The notes under the pieces: model-generated
Seen by the model: only the letters and a program-made list of their open reading frames with translations
Databases searched by the model: none
Told to the model about the DNA's origin: nothing
Made by a program: the position numbers and the translations under genes
From: Numida meleagris
Lineage: Eukaryota; Chordata; Aves; Galliformes; Numididae
Direction of reading: 5' to 3'
Length of the DNA stretch: 64,000 nucleotides
Assembly (NCBI RefSeq): GCF_002078875.1
Contig: NC_034411.1
Coordinates: 34,180,260-34,244,259, forward strand
Part shown: positions 48,801 to 62,476 of the stretch, one piece after another
Numbering within the stretch: the first letter of the stretch is position 1
How the letters are laid out: the number at the start of each line of letters is the position of its first letter

Positions 48801-50147
48801 GCCATTGAGGTGTGCTGCTGGAAGTTATGTGCAGTCATATAAAATTAATACATGAACTCTCAACTGGTTTACTGGAGTTACCATGATGTTCAAAGTTTGA
48901 TGAGTGGCAATATCATCAGTAAGTTGTCTCTCATTACTTTGTAGGTATTTGTAAGTTAATTTTGTGTTCTTTGATAGTGCCTCATTTAATTTATTTTAAA
49001 TGGTTTGAGTCAGCTCAGTCAATAGTGGTTCTGATTTTAAATGCATATTCACAGGTGCTTTACTACACTTGTATCCAAGAGGAATATGCTCTGAATCCAT
49101 TGGATCCAATCACATGCGTGAATCATATGGATGTGCAGTTATTTTCAGAAGCAGATGTTTCCATCTGCGTACTGATGGATTTCTGTAAGATGAAGTAGAG
49201 ACTTCTGTACCAGAGAAAAGCATTGTCACTGTCAAATTCTTTATTCTTGTAGCTTTCCTTCATCTTCTCCAATCTTTAAATTTGGTTATGAAGTGAGTAA
49301 ATGAATCCCAGATGTGGTGAGAGGTGGTATACATCTCCAGGAGGCCTTTGTAACTTTGCATCGGGAACATGATCCAAAGGTTCCTTTTGTCAGAGTTGCT
49401 GGAAACTAGATAATGTGTGTGTAGCTTACCAAAGAAGCTACATCACTACTCATGTTAGTCTTATGTCTAAAACTATATTCATGACTTGACGGTGGGATAT
49501 ACGCCAGCTACCAGATCCACATTTACACCTTCAGTCTGGTTATTTTGTAGAGTTGAGAGGGCGGTCACTTTGTTCAGATAGGTGTGTGAAGGTGAAGTTA
49601 GGATATCAGAAGGCAGCTTTACAGGGTTTCCTGACAGACCTGACAACCCCTTTCTCAGTCCAGGTGACCATTTCTTGGTCTTGTTCCTCATCTGCATTTT
49701 CCTTCATGTCCAGTAGATGGTGACGACATATTTAAAAATGCTGCCTCATCCATATTTTGTTTGGAGGAAATGCTGTTTTCATAACCATGATGTACTAGGT
49801 TCCAAACATTATTTATAGCTGATTCATTTTTACTTTTCTTTTGCAATTATTCTTAGTTTTTAAAATATTTTTCTTTTCATTTCTTATAAGTTAATCAAGC
49901 TACTATGGTAGCAAGGTATTGTTCTTTCATAATTTTTTGGCAGAGATTTTGTTAATTGCTTTCACAGATGCCACTGATCCTGTATTATCTGTAAATCTCT
50001 TATGAAATATTACGACAGAGGAGGATGAGCTACGTGATTTAGTAGTCTCTTTCAGACTTCAAATTTTATAAATCTCCCTTTTATGATATATTGAAAAGAA
50101 AACCAGGTCTTCCTACACTACAAAGGAAGAAAAGAAGATTTTCTGAA
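45801..50147. other. Non-coding stretch
   Basis: AT-rich unique DNA with a short TA repeat at 48.28 kb. Open frames reach 91 codons, which is expected by chance. No gene or interspersed repeat recognised. Confidence 0.55.
48276..48290. repeat. Short (AT)n microsatellite
   Basis: About seven AT units in GTAAATATATATATATATC. Simple repeat. Confidence 0.88.
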
Positions 50148-50220
50148 CTAAAACTTGCAAATGTATGTCTCCTTATTTCACAAAACTATAACTTGCAAAT
50201 GTATGACTTCTGATTCCACA
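50148..50220. repeat. Diverged tandem duplication, 38-bp period
   Basis: ACTTGCAAATGTATG occurs at 50153-50167 and again at 50191-50205. The similarity extends on the right through CT.CTTATTTCACA versus CTTCTGATTCCACA, giving two units of about 36 bp. Confidence 0.85.
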
Positions 50221-52474
50221 GCCTGAGTCAACAACTTTTGGTAACTAGAGTAGGCATTTTAATTTCTCTAAGTAACTTGCTAGAGATAAGCTCTGTATAT
50301 TTACGAGGCATGTCCATTACCTTAGTGAAGCCACAAATAAGCTGCTCTTAGGAATAGCTTCTGACATCTAGCTTTTATATAAGTATCCAAAAATACCAGA
50401 ATTTTGCAAATGCTGGGATTTTCTAGGTACCATTTAACGACATGAAAATGAGACTACATTTTGCAAGGCTTCTCTATAAACCATTCTTTCCATTCCTTAG
50501 AAACATTAACTAATAAAAATGAAAACAAAACAGACAAAAGCGCTGAATACATTGAGAGCTAATTTAGGGGTAGAAATAAGATAGAAATATATCTCCCTGA
50601 AATGTATGTCCATCTTTTTATTTAGGCTTCTCTAAACTGTCTACAAACATAATCCCCAAGTCATTTAATATAAAATCAGCAGTATAGGTTTGTTGGATTC
50701 TGATACCTACTTCAATGGTTATGTTCTTCTCCTATAAAAGATATTTATGAAGACACCTATATATTTGTACTGTTACAAAGGTAAGTATTTTTGACTCCAC
50801 TGACTGCTAGTATTTTTTTCAAAGCTGTTGAAGTTATTTTTGTAATGTGGCTCTTTTAAAGCCATTCTGAAAACAGGTCCAGTCACCATTAATTCCTGTG
50901 TAAATTAAACATAATCACTAGGAGAAGAGACCCTTTATTTAGTGAGTTTAAAACTCATTATACAATTTTGTAGAGGGAAAATTGCCATGCCTGTAAATTA
51001 ACTGCATTTCCTAATGAAATAACTTAGCAATTTTTTTCAGCTTCCTTTGATAGGAATAAGAATTACAGTGGTACTGGGAAGTAGAATCATGCTATTCCTA
51101 CTGGCAGTTTTCCCAGTTCTAGAAGAAATTATAACTGTGAACATATTTTTGATTCTGATTTATCTCATCTTCTAACAAAAGCATCTTTTGTCCTGGTGTT
51201 TTTTCACCTCCTTTTTTCCACTTCTTTTATTAAAGCCTAAATAAAGCCTCCTCCACCAGCCTTGCTCGCGGCTTATGACACACATTCTCTGGGGGCATGT
51301 GGCTTTCTCAAACAATAAAGTATCATTACACTCCTAATTCCTGAAGATAGTGTATTTCAAGGGATGAAATAGCAGAACTCACCATGCTCTTTTCCAGCAA
51401 AAAATGAGGCTCGCACTCTCCCATCAGGCTTGCAAAGGCAGGCATATTTACAATAGGTGTCTGTGCTTATCTAGTTTTATCCTGACATACAGTTTTAGAT
51501 GGCAGCAAATTGATGGTGTTTAAGTGTGTTGGATGCAGCTACCACCAACAGGCATGGTAAAAGACAAAGTAATTGTTCTTGAGCAGACTGTCCTCTCTCT
51601 CACGTGCAAATTAACAAGACAGCATGGTGTCTGTAACCCTGCAATGCTCACACAGCTGTATGCGAAACCAGTTGTGTCTGCACATCAGTAGCTAAAAGCA
51701 GAGATGCATAGACTTCTGTAATCTTGAAAATAATTTTAAGAACTCCTAATAACTGTGTTTTCCTGAAACTGGTTACACTTTATAATATGAATATTAATTA
51801 TATATGTTAATAGATTGTGGGTTTTTTCTCTCACTTGGGCTAAGCATAAGTACATTTAGTGACACATGGATTAGAATCCTCAAAGTTATGTTTTTCCAAT
51901 CTCACTTTGGCTAGTTTTCATTTGTGTAAAATAAGGGTTGAGCATAATTTAGCTTTGGAAAGTAGCATTAAGTCAGACCACAAAGCAGTCAGAAGTAGAC
52001 ACCTTTTTCATTATCTCTTTCATTTTCTTTGTTCTGCAGTAGTGGCAAGATGCAATGTTCCTTGGAGTCTTTTGCAGTGTGTTAAAATTAGTGAAAACTT
52101 AAATGGGCTTCTGTTTCATTTGATCAGTATGAGACTTCCTGTCATATGAATGATATTTCTTCAGCAGCTAGGAGCCACTACTGAAATGCTGCTGGCCAAT
52201 GTTTACAGGTTGGGCTATCTCAGGAGACAGAACTCTTTTTGGACTCGCTCCTGATCCAGCACAGAAAAGCAAGGCTTTTTCTCAAACACTTCTTCCATTT
52301 CCTTCTTTAGAATTAGAGTCACATTTAAAAGAGGTGGCCGTCCATGCTTTTCAAACTCATTGGCAGGGCAAAAAAATCTTATTTCTATTTGGTTTGGTAT
52401 CAGGATGTAGTTTCCTGAAGTTAGTCAACATACGTCTGAATTTTCAGTGCTGTACAACTGCTGCTGTTTTTCAG
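50221..52474. other. Non-coding stretch
   Basis: AT-rich unique DNA. A strong isolated donor, AAAG|GTAAGTATT, begins at 50781, but its upstream acceptor is weak. No gene recognised. Confidence 0.55.
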
Positions 52475-52503
52475 TGTTCAGCAGTGCTCATCACATCTCA
52501 AAG
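52475..52503 (+). other. Microexon-like segment, 29 nt, unproven
   Basis: CTGCTGCTGTTTTTCAG forms a good acceptor ending at 52474. AAAG|GTGAGG forms a good donor starting at 52504, leaving 29 nt between. The size is in the range of vertebrate microexons but is not a multiple of three, and paired motifs of this strength arise by chance in 64 kb. Confidence 0.12.
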
Positions 52504-52638
52504 GTGAGGTAGTTCTGCTTAGCATTTTGGGCATCTGGAAATGAGCCCTGAGATAGTCGACTACTAAAATACATCTTTTTTGGAAATGTGATGGAAATAA
52601 GATTATACAAATTTCCTAAGACAGCTGTTTTTGGTGTC

Positions 52639-52655
52639 AAAAAAAAAAAAAAAAA
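52639..52655. repeat. Poly-A (A17)
   Basis: Homopolymer of about 17 A. No retroposed body or flanking duplication recognised. Confidence 0.9.
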
Positions 52656-55028
52656 GGAAAAGTAAGATTGAAGTATAGATTTTTGACATTTTTGACAAAA
52701 TTGAAGGTATTTTTGCATGAATTTCAGTCTGGACATACTTTATCTTTCATGAATTGAAAATGGAAGTAAGTTCAGCTGTTATGCAGAACCAGACATTAAT
52801 ATTAGCCCTGTGAAAAATACTGCATATCGCAAAGCACAAGGATTACAAATCAACGTTAAGGAAGGGACGAGGTGGTCTTAGGTTAACAAAGCTTTGGGAT
52901 GGAGGGACGGAAAAACAGAAATAAGCAGATTTGAGGTCAAGGGTGCGTTATTCCATTGCTACTCTACTAATTAGAGGGAAAAAATTAATAGTTGCCATAA
53001 AATATTTTAAATATGAGCATCTGTTATTAAGTCCTTCCACAGTGCAATTAATCACTTGCAGCCACACATGCACTTTGTATAGTGGCGTGCAGTGGTAGCA
53101 CTTCATCAGAAATGAGTTTAGTAACAAAGGGTTACTCAAGCTGCCACTTTCTCTGAAGAAGGCCCAGAAGCTGAAGGTGCATTTCCCCCTCATGCTGCAG
53201 TGCCCACATGCTGAGGTGGGAGGAGGAGGGTGGTGCAGGCCTAGGGTTCATGGCCTATTTGGAAATTCCCCAGCTCAAGGTATGAGAGTTGTGATGGGAT
53301 GAGCCTAGGACTTAGGAATGGCAAAAATGCAGTGCTGCAGCTGGGCCAAGCCAGGCTAGGCTCCCTTGTGCTCCTGTCAGGGTACCAGCCAACCCCATTG
53401 GGTGCTGCTGTCAAGTGGTGATGGAAGAACAACCATTGGAGCTGCTTGGCGATGCTTGTTTATTCTTGCTGTGTAACTAGATGCTGAATTCAGACAAGTT
53501 CCTATACCAAAACACCAAATTAGGCTGCTGAATTGGCCTAGCTGTGTGTTGGCTGTTCCACAAAATTTTCATGGTCTTGCTTTTCACAGGCATATGAAAA
53601 AGAGACTGCACATCACAGTCAAATTCCTACCCACAGAATGTCTGCTATTATGTAAAACAAACAAAAAAACAAACCTGCTAAAAATTTAAAATAAATGCAA
53701 GTAATCTACAGCCCTTATTACATTTTTTTGAAAGTAACATTTGTTTTAGCAACAATTGTAAAATAGATAACCCTACCTGCAGATTGTATTGGAGGGGCTC
53801 TAATGGTTGCTCATTATTATCAGTCCCTCAAGGAACAAGACGCAAACTAGGGTCATGGTTTCCCCTAATAAGTTCCATGTTACTGCCAAGAGGTGGAATG
53901 AAATGTGATGTGTGAATAAGGGCAAGAAGGTGACTGTAGTGCTTGGGAACTGAGGAACACTTTGTCAATGCTCAGTTCTCAGGTGGCTCAGGTATTACAG
54001 GTTACCCAAGGGAAGCCTAACAAAAGGTTGTACGCTGCTTTGCAAGCTCATCATATGATCCTCGCAGGTAATACCATGGTCTCTCGTGAAGTAAGCAGTA
54101 AATGAAAGATGTTTTCTCATGTAGCTAATGGAACATCAAGCCTCATCCTGCACCACCTTCTACTTGAGTTACCTTTCTTTTGAAACACATTTTACTGACA
54201 TTACAAGAAAATATATTAAACTCCTGGAGTCATGTTTGCAGTAAATGAAGAGCAACATACGTTGTGTAGAAACACCCTAGTATTTTCTATTTTACTTCAA
54301 GAATTAGCCGTCATTAAAGTCCAAAACGATCAAACAAGGGGAGCAGAATGTTCTTGATGGGGAGGGAACCTGTCAGTTGCTGAGCAAAGATTTTTTTTTT
54401 TAATCTTAAATATGATTTAATGCTCTGTGAAAAGAATTAAGAATCGCATTTTACACTGAAGCATGCTGTTAATGTGCATATAAAAACCTCAGCAATTTTA
54501 TTGACAGTTATAAATTCACAGCTGCCGCTGATGGTTTTTTTTAGACTCCTTTGCTTTCTCCATTTCTTTGCAAACCGTTGTCATAGCTTGCTATTAGCTA
54601 AGGCAGAACCTTATTTAGCAGAAATGCATAGGACTTCAATTTCACTGTATACATCAGGAAGAAAAGAAAATCAATGTGAAGCCTAGTCTCTGTCTGCTGA
54701 TGCTAGAGATGACTATCTGTAGAATACAGAAAGGAAAGCAGGCTCAGATCATTTTTTTTCTTACACTTTTGCTGTTAAAAACGACAGAAGGAGGTTACTG
54801 CTAGTGGGAGTTGTTATGACTATTATCTTACATTCAGATTGGAGGTTAAGCCTGGAGACTGTCATTGTGTGTGTCAAATATTTTAAGTACTTAGTATTAA
54901 TTTATATTCAAGTTAATTGATGGAAGGATGATTATTAACATACAATATGTGCATTTGCAGTTTTATGTTTGCATTGCATATCCAATGTTTATGTGTGTAG
55001 ATGATTCCCATGCACCCAGGGATATGTC

Positions 55029-55078
55029 TGTATGTATATATATAAATCATATATGTGTTTATATATGTACATATACAT
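55029..55078. repeat. Degenerate TA/TG simple repeat
   Basis: Alternating purine-pyrimidine tract of mixed TA, TG and CA units (GTATGTATATATATAAAT, then CATATATGTG, TATATATGTACATATAC). It may be polymorphic. Confidence 0.85.
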
Positions 55079-56980
55079 CTGTCTAACCTTTTGGTCTATT
55101 TATATGTAAGAACACAGGGGCAAAATGTCTCTAAATTGTGAATCTACAAGAAGTATAAATATCTGGACAACAAGAGGTGAAGAGTATTTTTAATTTTAAA
55201 CAGGATGTTTGAAAACCACAACGTAGCCTGGGGCCTGTTAAAGCTTCACAAGTGAGCTCTTTGTGTGTTACATTGCAAACACAACTGTAGCTACAGCAAT
55301 AGTGACCTAAAGCTGGTGATAACAGGTATTTGTGTGTGAAGGTTGTGTGTTGCTATTAATTTTTGGTCTCAGTGCAGCTTGTGTTAAATTGACTGTTGCT
55401 AAGAGATATTCTTATAAATGGTATACATAAGGAACAGATTTTGTGAATTTTTTAAAAACTTGAAAGTTGTTCTTTTATTTAGTTCTTTTATTTTACTTGT
55501 TTTCTTTTTGTACGAGAAACATATATGTTCTTCTAATGATTTATCTTACAGAAATGTCTCTGATATACTTTTTCAGATGTACATGTTAATGAACATTATT
55601 CTTTTTAGTAAGAATTTGTATTTGATAGTGAATGACGCTCTTCAGTAAAACACTGAGAAAAAATATGGAACTTTAAGCAAATAGGAAGGTAGCAATTTTG
55701 CTTTTGGGAAAAAAAAAGTCTTCATTTTTTTTCCTCACCCTGCTGACATTGCTATACTAGCATAAGGGGAAGTAGCACTGACTGGTCTTTCCATAAAGGT
55801 ATGGAGATATTCTTCATAAATCTTCATCAACAAGAAGTTGAAGCTTACCAGTAAATTATTTCTATTGTTATATTTAACAAAATAAACAATCCTATACACT
55901 TTCTAATGTTATTTCCTCTGTTTATATTTGATACTATTTTAGTGGGACCAGGGCCTATGTGCCTAATATACTAACATTTACAGTGTTTTTTGTTTAGAAT
56001 TGTTACATTTTAATTCTGAAGGAATCACCTATAGCTGGTAGAGGACTCTGTAAAGAAACCGAATTCAGTAATTAATTTCAAGGGAATTTTGAGCAATTTT
56101 TGTCAAAACTCATTCTGTGGTTAAAAAAAGAACGTGGGTTTTCATATACATTGATTCTGCAGATGTCAGCAGTAAACCTGCTTCTGAATTCTTAATAAAA
56201 GAATGAAAAAAGAAACTGAATTTCCAGCTATGCATAAATGTGCATGACTAGGCTTGGGAACCCAATTCTGAACTGGAGCTTGGAAGATGCTGGTCTTAGA
56301 CTCAGCTCTGACACTTGCCAGCTGACTCTGACTGCTTCATCTCATTTCCTTGAAGTGGCCCAGGATCTCTGTAAAATGTGTGTATATTGTTGTTGCTTTC
56401 TATGTAAAATTATCTCCTCAAGATGTTGTAGTTTGCCATAGTCCTTCAGATTTTAAGATAAGTCTAGCTATTACACACTTAAGATAACTTTAGCGTGAGA
56501 GTTTTTGTAAGGTATTCTCCATTTTAACTTCCTCCATTCCGGTCATGTTTCTTTCCAAAAAGGAATGCAGAATTTGATTTATGAAAGTGAAGGATTTTGA
56601 AACTTCTTTTAGACGTTATTTTCTTTTTTCTTCTAAAAAATGTTTTCATGAAGTTACTTTTTTTGTAAGGACTTACAAATATCTTGGAGGTGCTAAGACA
56701 TTTTCTCATTCTTAAAAAAAAAAATAAAAAAATGCACCTAAATGAAACAAACCCCTTGAGAAGCAAGACTTTTGCTTCATTATTATATATTTAGGATATG
56801 CATGGCAGAGGAAGAAAAATGCAGAGTCTAGTGTTGCACACTATATAAGATACTTTCCTATGCCTAATAATTTGTGATCCTTTCCCAGAAATGTTTGTTA
56901 AATTCTCTGTGAGCTATGCTTAATTTAATGAGCAAAATTTTTCTAATTTTAATGGTTATTTGGAATTGAATGGTTGCTTG

Positions 56981-56999
56981 TTTTTTTTTTTTTTTTTTT
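56981..56999. repeat. Poly-T (T19)
   Basis: The longest homopolymer in the window. No adjoining insertion recognised. Confidence 0.9.
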
Positions 57000-59900
57000 G
57001 TCAAAACTTTAGTTCAACAGTGTAATCTCGCTTTTCATCTCCATTGTCTTTAATCATGTTTTTCGGAACAGATAGGACTCTGAATTTAGTTCTTTAGCTT
57101 TCAAACTATAATTGTATTTATGTATTTTAGGGTATTTATGGTAATGTTTGGACTAGTTTGTTTGCACTATCCCCAACATTTCCCCATAACCTTCCAAGTC
57201 AATTTTGGTTCTTGCAGTGATCATAAAATAGTGGAGAAAATTTCTGCAGTAACGTGTACAACAGTTTTATAGTAGTGCAAATAAAAGGTGCATCATGTTC
57301 TGGTCTGTTTGGGATTTGGTCTTTAGGAAAGACTGGTTTCATGCATTCATTTTCATTCAATATTTCAGATCTGACAAGTTTGGATGGAATTTATGGTATT
57401 CCAGTCTCAATTCTTTACCTGTTTGGTAGAAATGACTTTGTCCCAACACGATTAGTTATGAGCATGTCTGTGTCAATTAGGAAATGAATCAAGCCTCTAT
57501 CTAATCTGTATATTAGAGGAATCTGCATATCCCTCTGAACAAATCCTTAATGTGTAGTTTGATAAGCAAAGAAAAAGGATATTTTGGGAACCTAACACCT
57601 TCGTCTCTGTCTGCCTCCTTACTGCTGTAGAGCCCTAATCTCATAGATGCGTGAGGACCTGACTTACAATGAGGAAATCAGGCAAAGAGAAATGGAGAGG
57701 TCTTTGGAAACATTATATGAGAAAGATTTAAATGTTATTATAGCAACCTGCAACTTGAGGTTGATATAGACCAGAAATGCTTCTAAACAGTGGTTGACTG
57801 GTAACATGGGACTCGTTCCAAGTCCACAGAAAATACTGTATTCAGGTACCGGGCCACATGAAGTAATTGTGGTCCCACAGTGAAACATATATTTAACTCT
57901 GCCACCTGGCTTTCCTCTGTTCTCATTTCTTCCAATTTGTGGTAAAACAGCAGAGCGCTCTTGTGCTCATGGAGACCAGGAGAAGCTGGTGGCTGTACGC
58001 TGACAGTAACTGTGGTGGCTGATTGTTGGGCTTGCTGTGTTCTTGGGGATGCTGCAGTTCCCCAGGCTGCCCTGGTGTATTTTCCATTATTAGCAAAATT
58101 TTGTCTCTTTCTCTTCCCAAAGGGGTCACTGTTGGTACAAGCACCAAGTATCTGGCACTTACTCAGCAGTGTGTCTCAGTGGAAACATTGGAGCCCTATA
58201 AAATGCCAGGCATATTTCTGCATGTTTTTAAGTAGTGTGATTCACTGGCTGAGCACCGTGTGTCTCTGAAGATTTGTCTTTTGACATGCTCAATTTCTTA
58301 TACAGAGCCATTTTTAATAATACTGTAAATGAACCATTAAAAAAAAAAAGCCGTCAGAAGGGATCATTGCTCTGAGAAACAATAATTTGAAAGTCTTCCA
58401 AGGGGCTAAAGAGCGAAATAACTCTTTCCCCCCTTTTTTATTTTTCTTTCATTTCCCCTTTATTTGCTGTAATGTTTCCAGAACTTTTAAACCCAGTTAA
58501 TCAATAGTTCATGCTTTTTAATTATCTTTTTAGAAACTCAAATTCCACAGAAATTGGCCTCAACTTTTAAAATGACTTTTAGAACTTCCTTTCTATGTTA
58601 TTTGAAAATATTTCAAACTCTAAGAAACGTCAAATGAACGTTTCCCTTTGTTGATTTTTGCCATCTTCAAAAAAACCCAAAAACTCATGGTGAGCAATAT
58701 TTCAGGTATTTAGATTATCAGTTTGTAAAGCATTTTTGAGTAGTTTTCCATTAATAATTTCCACAAGACAGTAGCAATTTATTGAATTTAAATCATCCAT
58801 TATGCTTAAATTATACAAAAAAGATGTCGTGATGTGATTTGCATGTGAAGTCAGGTATTTATTTTGATCTCAGTACAGGGCTGGTTTCATGCCTACTAAT
58901 GTTTGAGTAACACCAAGTGCTGGGAGTTTAAAATGGCAAAGAAGTATTTGAAAGTGGGTGAAGGATTGATGTCTGTGTATTGCACAATACATGCCTGTGA
59001 TCTGTTGCATGGAGACTTTCTTTGCTGCTGTTTACCTTTTCCTTTCACTAATTAAGGATCCAAGCATAGCATTTGCATCAAAGCTTATTAATCAAACTTC
59101 ATTTTATTGATGGCAACACACTTTCTGAATTTGCAAGCAAGCGTCTTTACCCAGTTACAGCAGCATGAAGCATGCCTGCCTCTTGGAAAGAATCCAGGAT
59201 ATCCTCAGCGTTTCAGCTTTCTTCTGTGTTGGATTTTCTTTCATTGTTGTTTTTGTTGTTGATATTCTTCATTTCCTGTACTGCAACAATTTCTAAATGA
59301 GAGCTGTTTGATTTCTCCATTTGTTATTTCCCACTTCAAAGTTGGGGTGTTTGCTGATCAACATAAACTACTTTTCCTGCACAACATTTATTAGAATCTC
59401 TTCTCTTTTCCTACCTGTGGTACCTCACTACAAGTGTGCCAGTCACATGAGGCTTTCAGGAGGAACCCCTGTAGAAGCTTTATCAGTGATGAGATCGTAT
59501 TTGAATTTCATAGAGCAAAGGGGTAATCTACCCTGTTACTTTGTCTGGAAAAGCCTTTCTAAGGACAGAAACTGCATTACCATGCCAGAGACAGTGTTTT
59601 TCCAGCTGTCCATCCTGGACTTCTGAAGCTACAAGGTGTGGTTATTGTTCCAATTGTAATGTCTGGTACTGCTAAGGGGAGTTTGGTGCTTCTGTTCTAA
59701 AAACCACCCTTTTAGTTGTAGGCAGTTATTACATCACCCTGTGGTCTCCAGCCTTGATTGACATCCTCCTGGACTGAGTCTCTGGCATTCACTGGGTCAT
59801 CTATTCCCTATAGCTCTGTCTGAAGAGTTGTGTTACCTTCCTATCTGAATGGAGGTCAGTCTATAAAAGCCTGCTGATTAGATTCATATCATTTTTATTC

Positions 59901-61104
59901 TCATACTTCCTAAGATTCTTACCGATGGCTTTAGGAGGAAAAAAAATCCATTATCTTTAAGATTATACTCCTGCTTACCTAAAGAGAAGGAGGAACTCGA
60001 GTACAGCGGAGCTTGGTATTTCATTTCTTATGCAGAAATGAGGTAGATATATTTAAGTGAGTGTATGACATTTTAAAATTCTCATATGCATGTGATTTTC
60101 TTTTTTTTCAATCAAAGCGTTTTCTTTGTCATTATTTCATTGTCTGTATAAGTCTTGTCTCTAGATTTAGGTATAATTTCTGTTTTGGAAAAAAAGTAAT
60201 TGGTTTGTGTGACAAAGCAGTGGGTTGTGTGCTGAGAAAGTATCTTCAGGTTAGACCCTGTTTTAGAGGTAGAAAAGCCAACATCACATCTGGCCTTCTA
60301 AAATCTTTTTTCAGACATCTAGTTTCCACATATGTGGAACTTTGCATTACTTCAGGCAGTATTGGGCAGTTTTAGTTTGAATAAGGGAAACTGCTTGAAT
60401 TTCTCTTCCATCTTAAAAATGTTTATAATAAAAATAGGTTTTATATACCCTTGCCTTGTTCTCCTGCCCTGCATTTATTCAGTTGCTTTTTTATTTCATA
60501 CAACTTATCAGTTTTCTGGAATTGTGAAGAACTTAAAAATCTATTTTACTGTATCTGAGTTATCCAAAATTTTTCTATTCACATACTCAAAGGGAAAGAA
60601 AATTACACAGATGAATATTTGCATTCACGCAACATCATACCAGAGTATAATTTGCTTAATGCTGCTTCGAAGAGTGTTCCTTGGAATTTGACCTTAGAAA
60701 GAATCTTAGAGGGGTCATAAGGTAACCTTAGAAACTTAGTCTCATCCTGCAAAACTTCGAAATTCTAGACATTTCCACTACTTAACGTGAGGGGTACAAA
60801 CCTCTAATCTGTTGTCTGTTCCACCTACTGAGTCTTTATATGGCATGAATTTGCAAAATCCAAATCTAAGGAGAAAGTTAAAATAATTATTTCTAGTTAA
60901 GCATGCAACAATTTTTTTAAAAAAGTACTCTCTAGATAATATATTTTTACAACAAGTGTGTATAAAACATACAGAGTCTCACATACTAAAGCTCGATTAA
61001 ATTGGCTTAGTTCCAATTTGTGGCGCATATTCTTACTTGGTAATACAATACACAATCTTACAGTTTGTACTAAGGCAGAGGAATGCATCTTTCATTTTTA
61101 TTTG

Positions 61105-61119
61105 TTTTTTTTTTTTTTT
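61105..61119. repeat. Poly-T (T15)
   Basis: Homopolymer of about 15 T preceded by TTTATTTG. Confidence 0.88.
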
Positions 61120-62439
61120 GTGAGATATTGTTTCTGATAGATGCTAGCCCCAAGCTAGACATGCATTTATTAAATTCTTTATATGTGCAAATTTGAATTC
61201 AAGCCACGGAAGAAAACTCTGGCAAAACATGAAAAGCTGCTTTAATCTAATGTATTTGTTTGTTATGGTGTGTTTTTGTTGTTTAACTCTCATTATTTGA
61301 ACCCATTAACCAAATGACCAAGTGGTTCCAGCTCCCAGTTTTAAGGTAAATGATCGATGTATTGTGGCTGTTATTCTGAAAGAAAGTATTGTTTTTTACA
61401 AGTTAAGAGCTGATGTTTTTTGACTGAAAAATAACGCTTGTACGTCATTCAGGTGTTCATGGAGCTGGAGGGTCTACAGAAACAGAGAGGGGGGCCTTTC
61501 AGGACCCTGTGGGAGGAGGTCATGGAACTGAGCTCAGTGACGGCCCCTTGCTCACTCTTCCTAGTGACTGCCAGGTCCACCTGGATGGCTCAGGAGGCTC
61601 AGTTTGTTTCCTGGATCTACAAATTCATTACTTATCCTACAGGACCACATTAGGAACTGTAATATAATGTTTATCTGCATGATTTAAATACCCAGTGTGG
61701 TTGCTGTCCAGTACTTCGTGTGTGTGCGTGCATTAAAGAAAAACCTAATGTAAGAGTTTTATTATGGTGGAAGATGGCAAGTTGAAGCAGATGGCAGTAA
61801 TTATCCTTTGGAGTCTAGTTTCGTCATATACAACAAAGTTGTAAAAGCCCAAACCACCTGAAGAACATACTGTGTCTTTCCTGGCTACCGAAATCAACAA
61901 AACAACCATTACTATTAGCTGAGATTGTACATTGGTTTATTTCCAGCAAACGTAACCTCCCACCCTGCTGTGGAGAAAATGGTAGCATGGGCTGTTATTC
62001 GAACAGGAAAGCATTATTCAATCTAGACTGTTTCTCACAGTGACTCTTTCACCTTCAGCTTCTTATGGCTACACAAAATTATTGAGAAAAAAATGGCAAA
62101 TGGGCTCTGATGGTAACAGAGTTTTGACACCAAGGCTTCAAATGAAGCAAAAGGAAGCAAGCAGGAAGAAGCATATTAACAGGTGAAGATTTGCTCTGGT
62201 AACCCTGCATAGGCAACATGCCTGGAGTTCAGTACTCCTTCACCTGAAAGTCACTGCAGTCATACTTGCTGTCTTGAGTGCTAGGGTAAAATATCCAGGT
62301 GGCTTCCCTTCTCCTGCACAGGCTAAAGGATGTTCCTGGCCATGAAAACAGCACATAGGCTGCTGGCTCCTTATTGGCAGTCTATTATGTGCTGTTGTTG
62401 TATTCACTGTTTTGTGACATTGCTGGTAGTGTGACTGCA

Positions 62440-62476
62440 TTTTATTTATTTTAATTTTTATTTATTTATTTTAATT
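62440..62476. repeat. TTTA-rich simple repeat
   Basis: Two near-identical halves (TTTTATTTATTTTAATT, then TTTATTTATTTATTTTAATT) of TTTA units. Confidence 0.88.

Noticed and set aside
54060..54080. CGCAG joined to GTAATA, superficially like a second recursive-splice site.
   Set aside because: No pyrimidine tract upstream and a poor donor; much weaker than the site at 41,094.
60690..60800. Possible old CR1 end (ATCTTAGAGGGGTCATAAGG..).
   Set aside because: Only scattered words agree with CR1, and the order of blocks could not be confirmed by eye.
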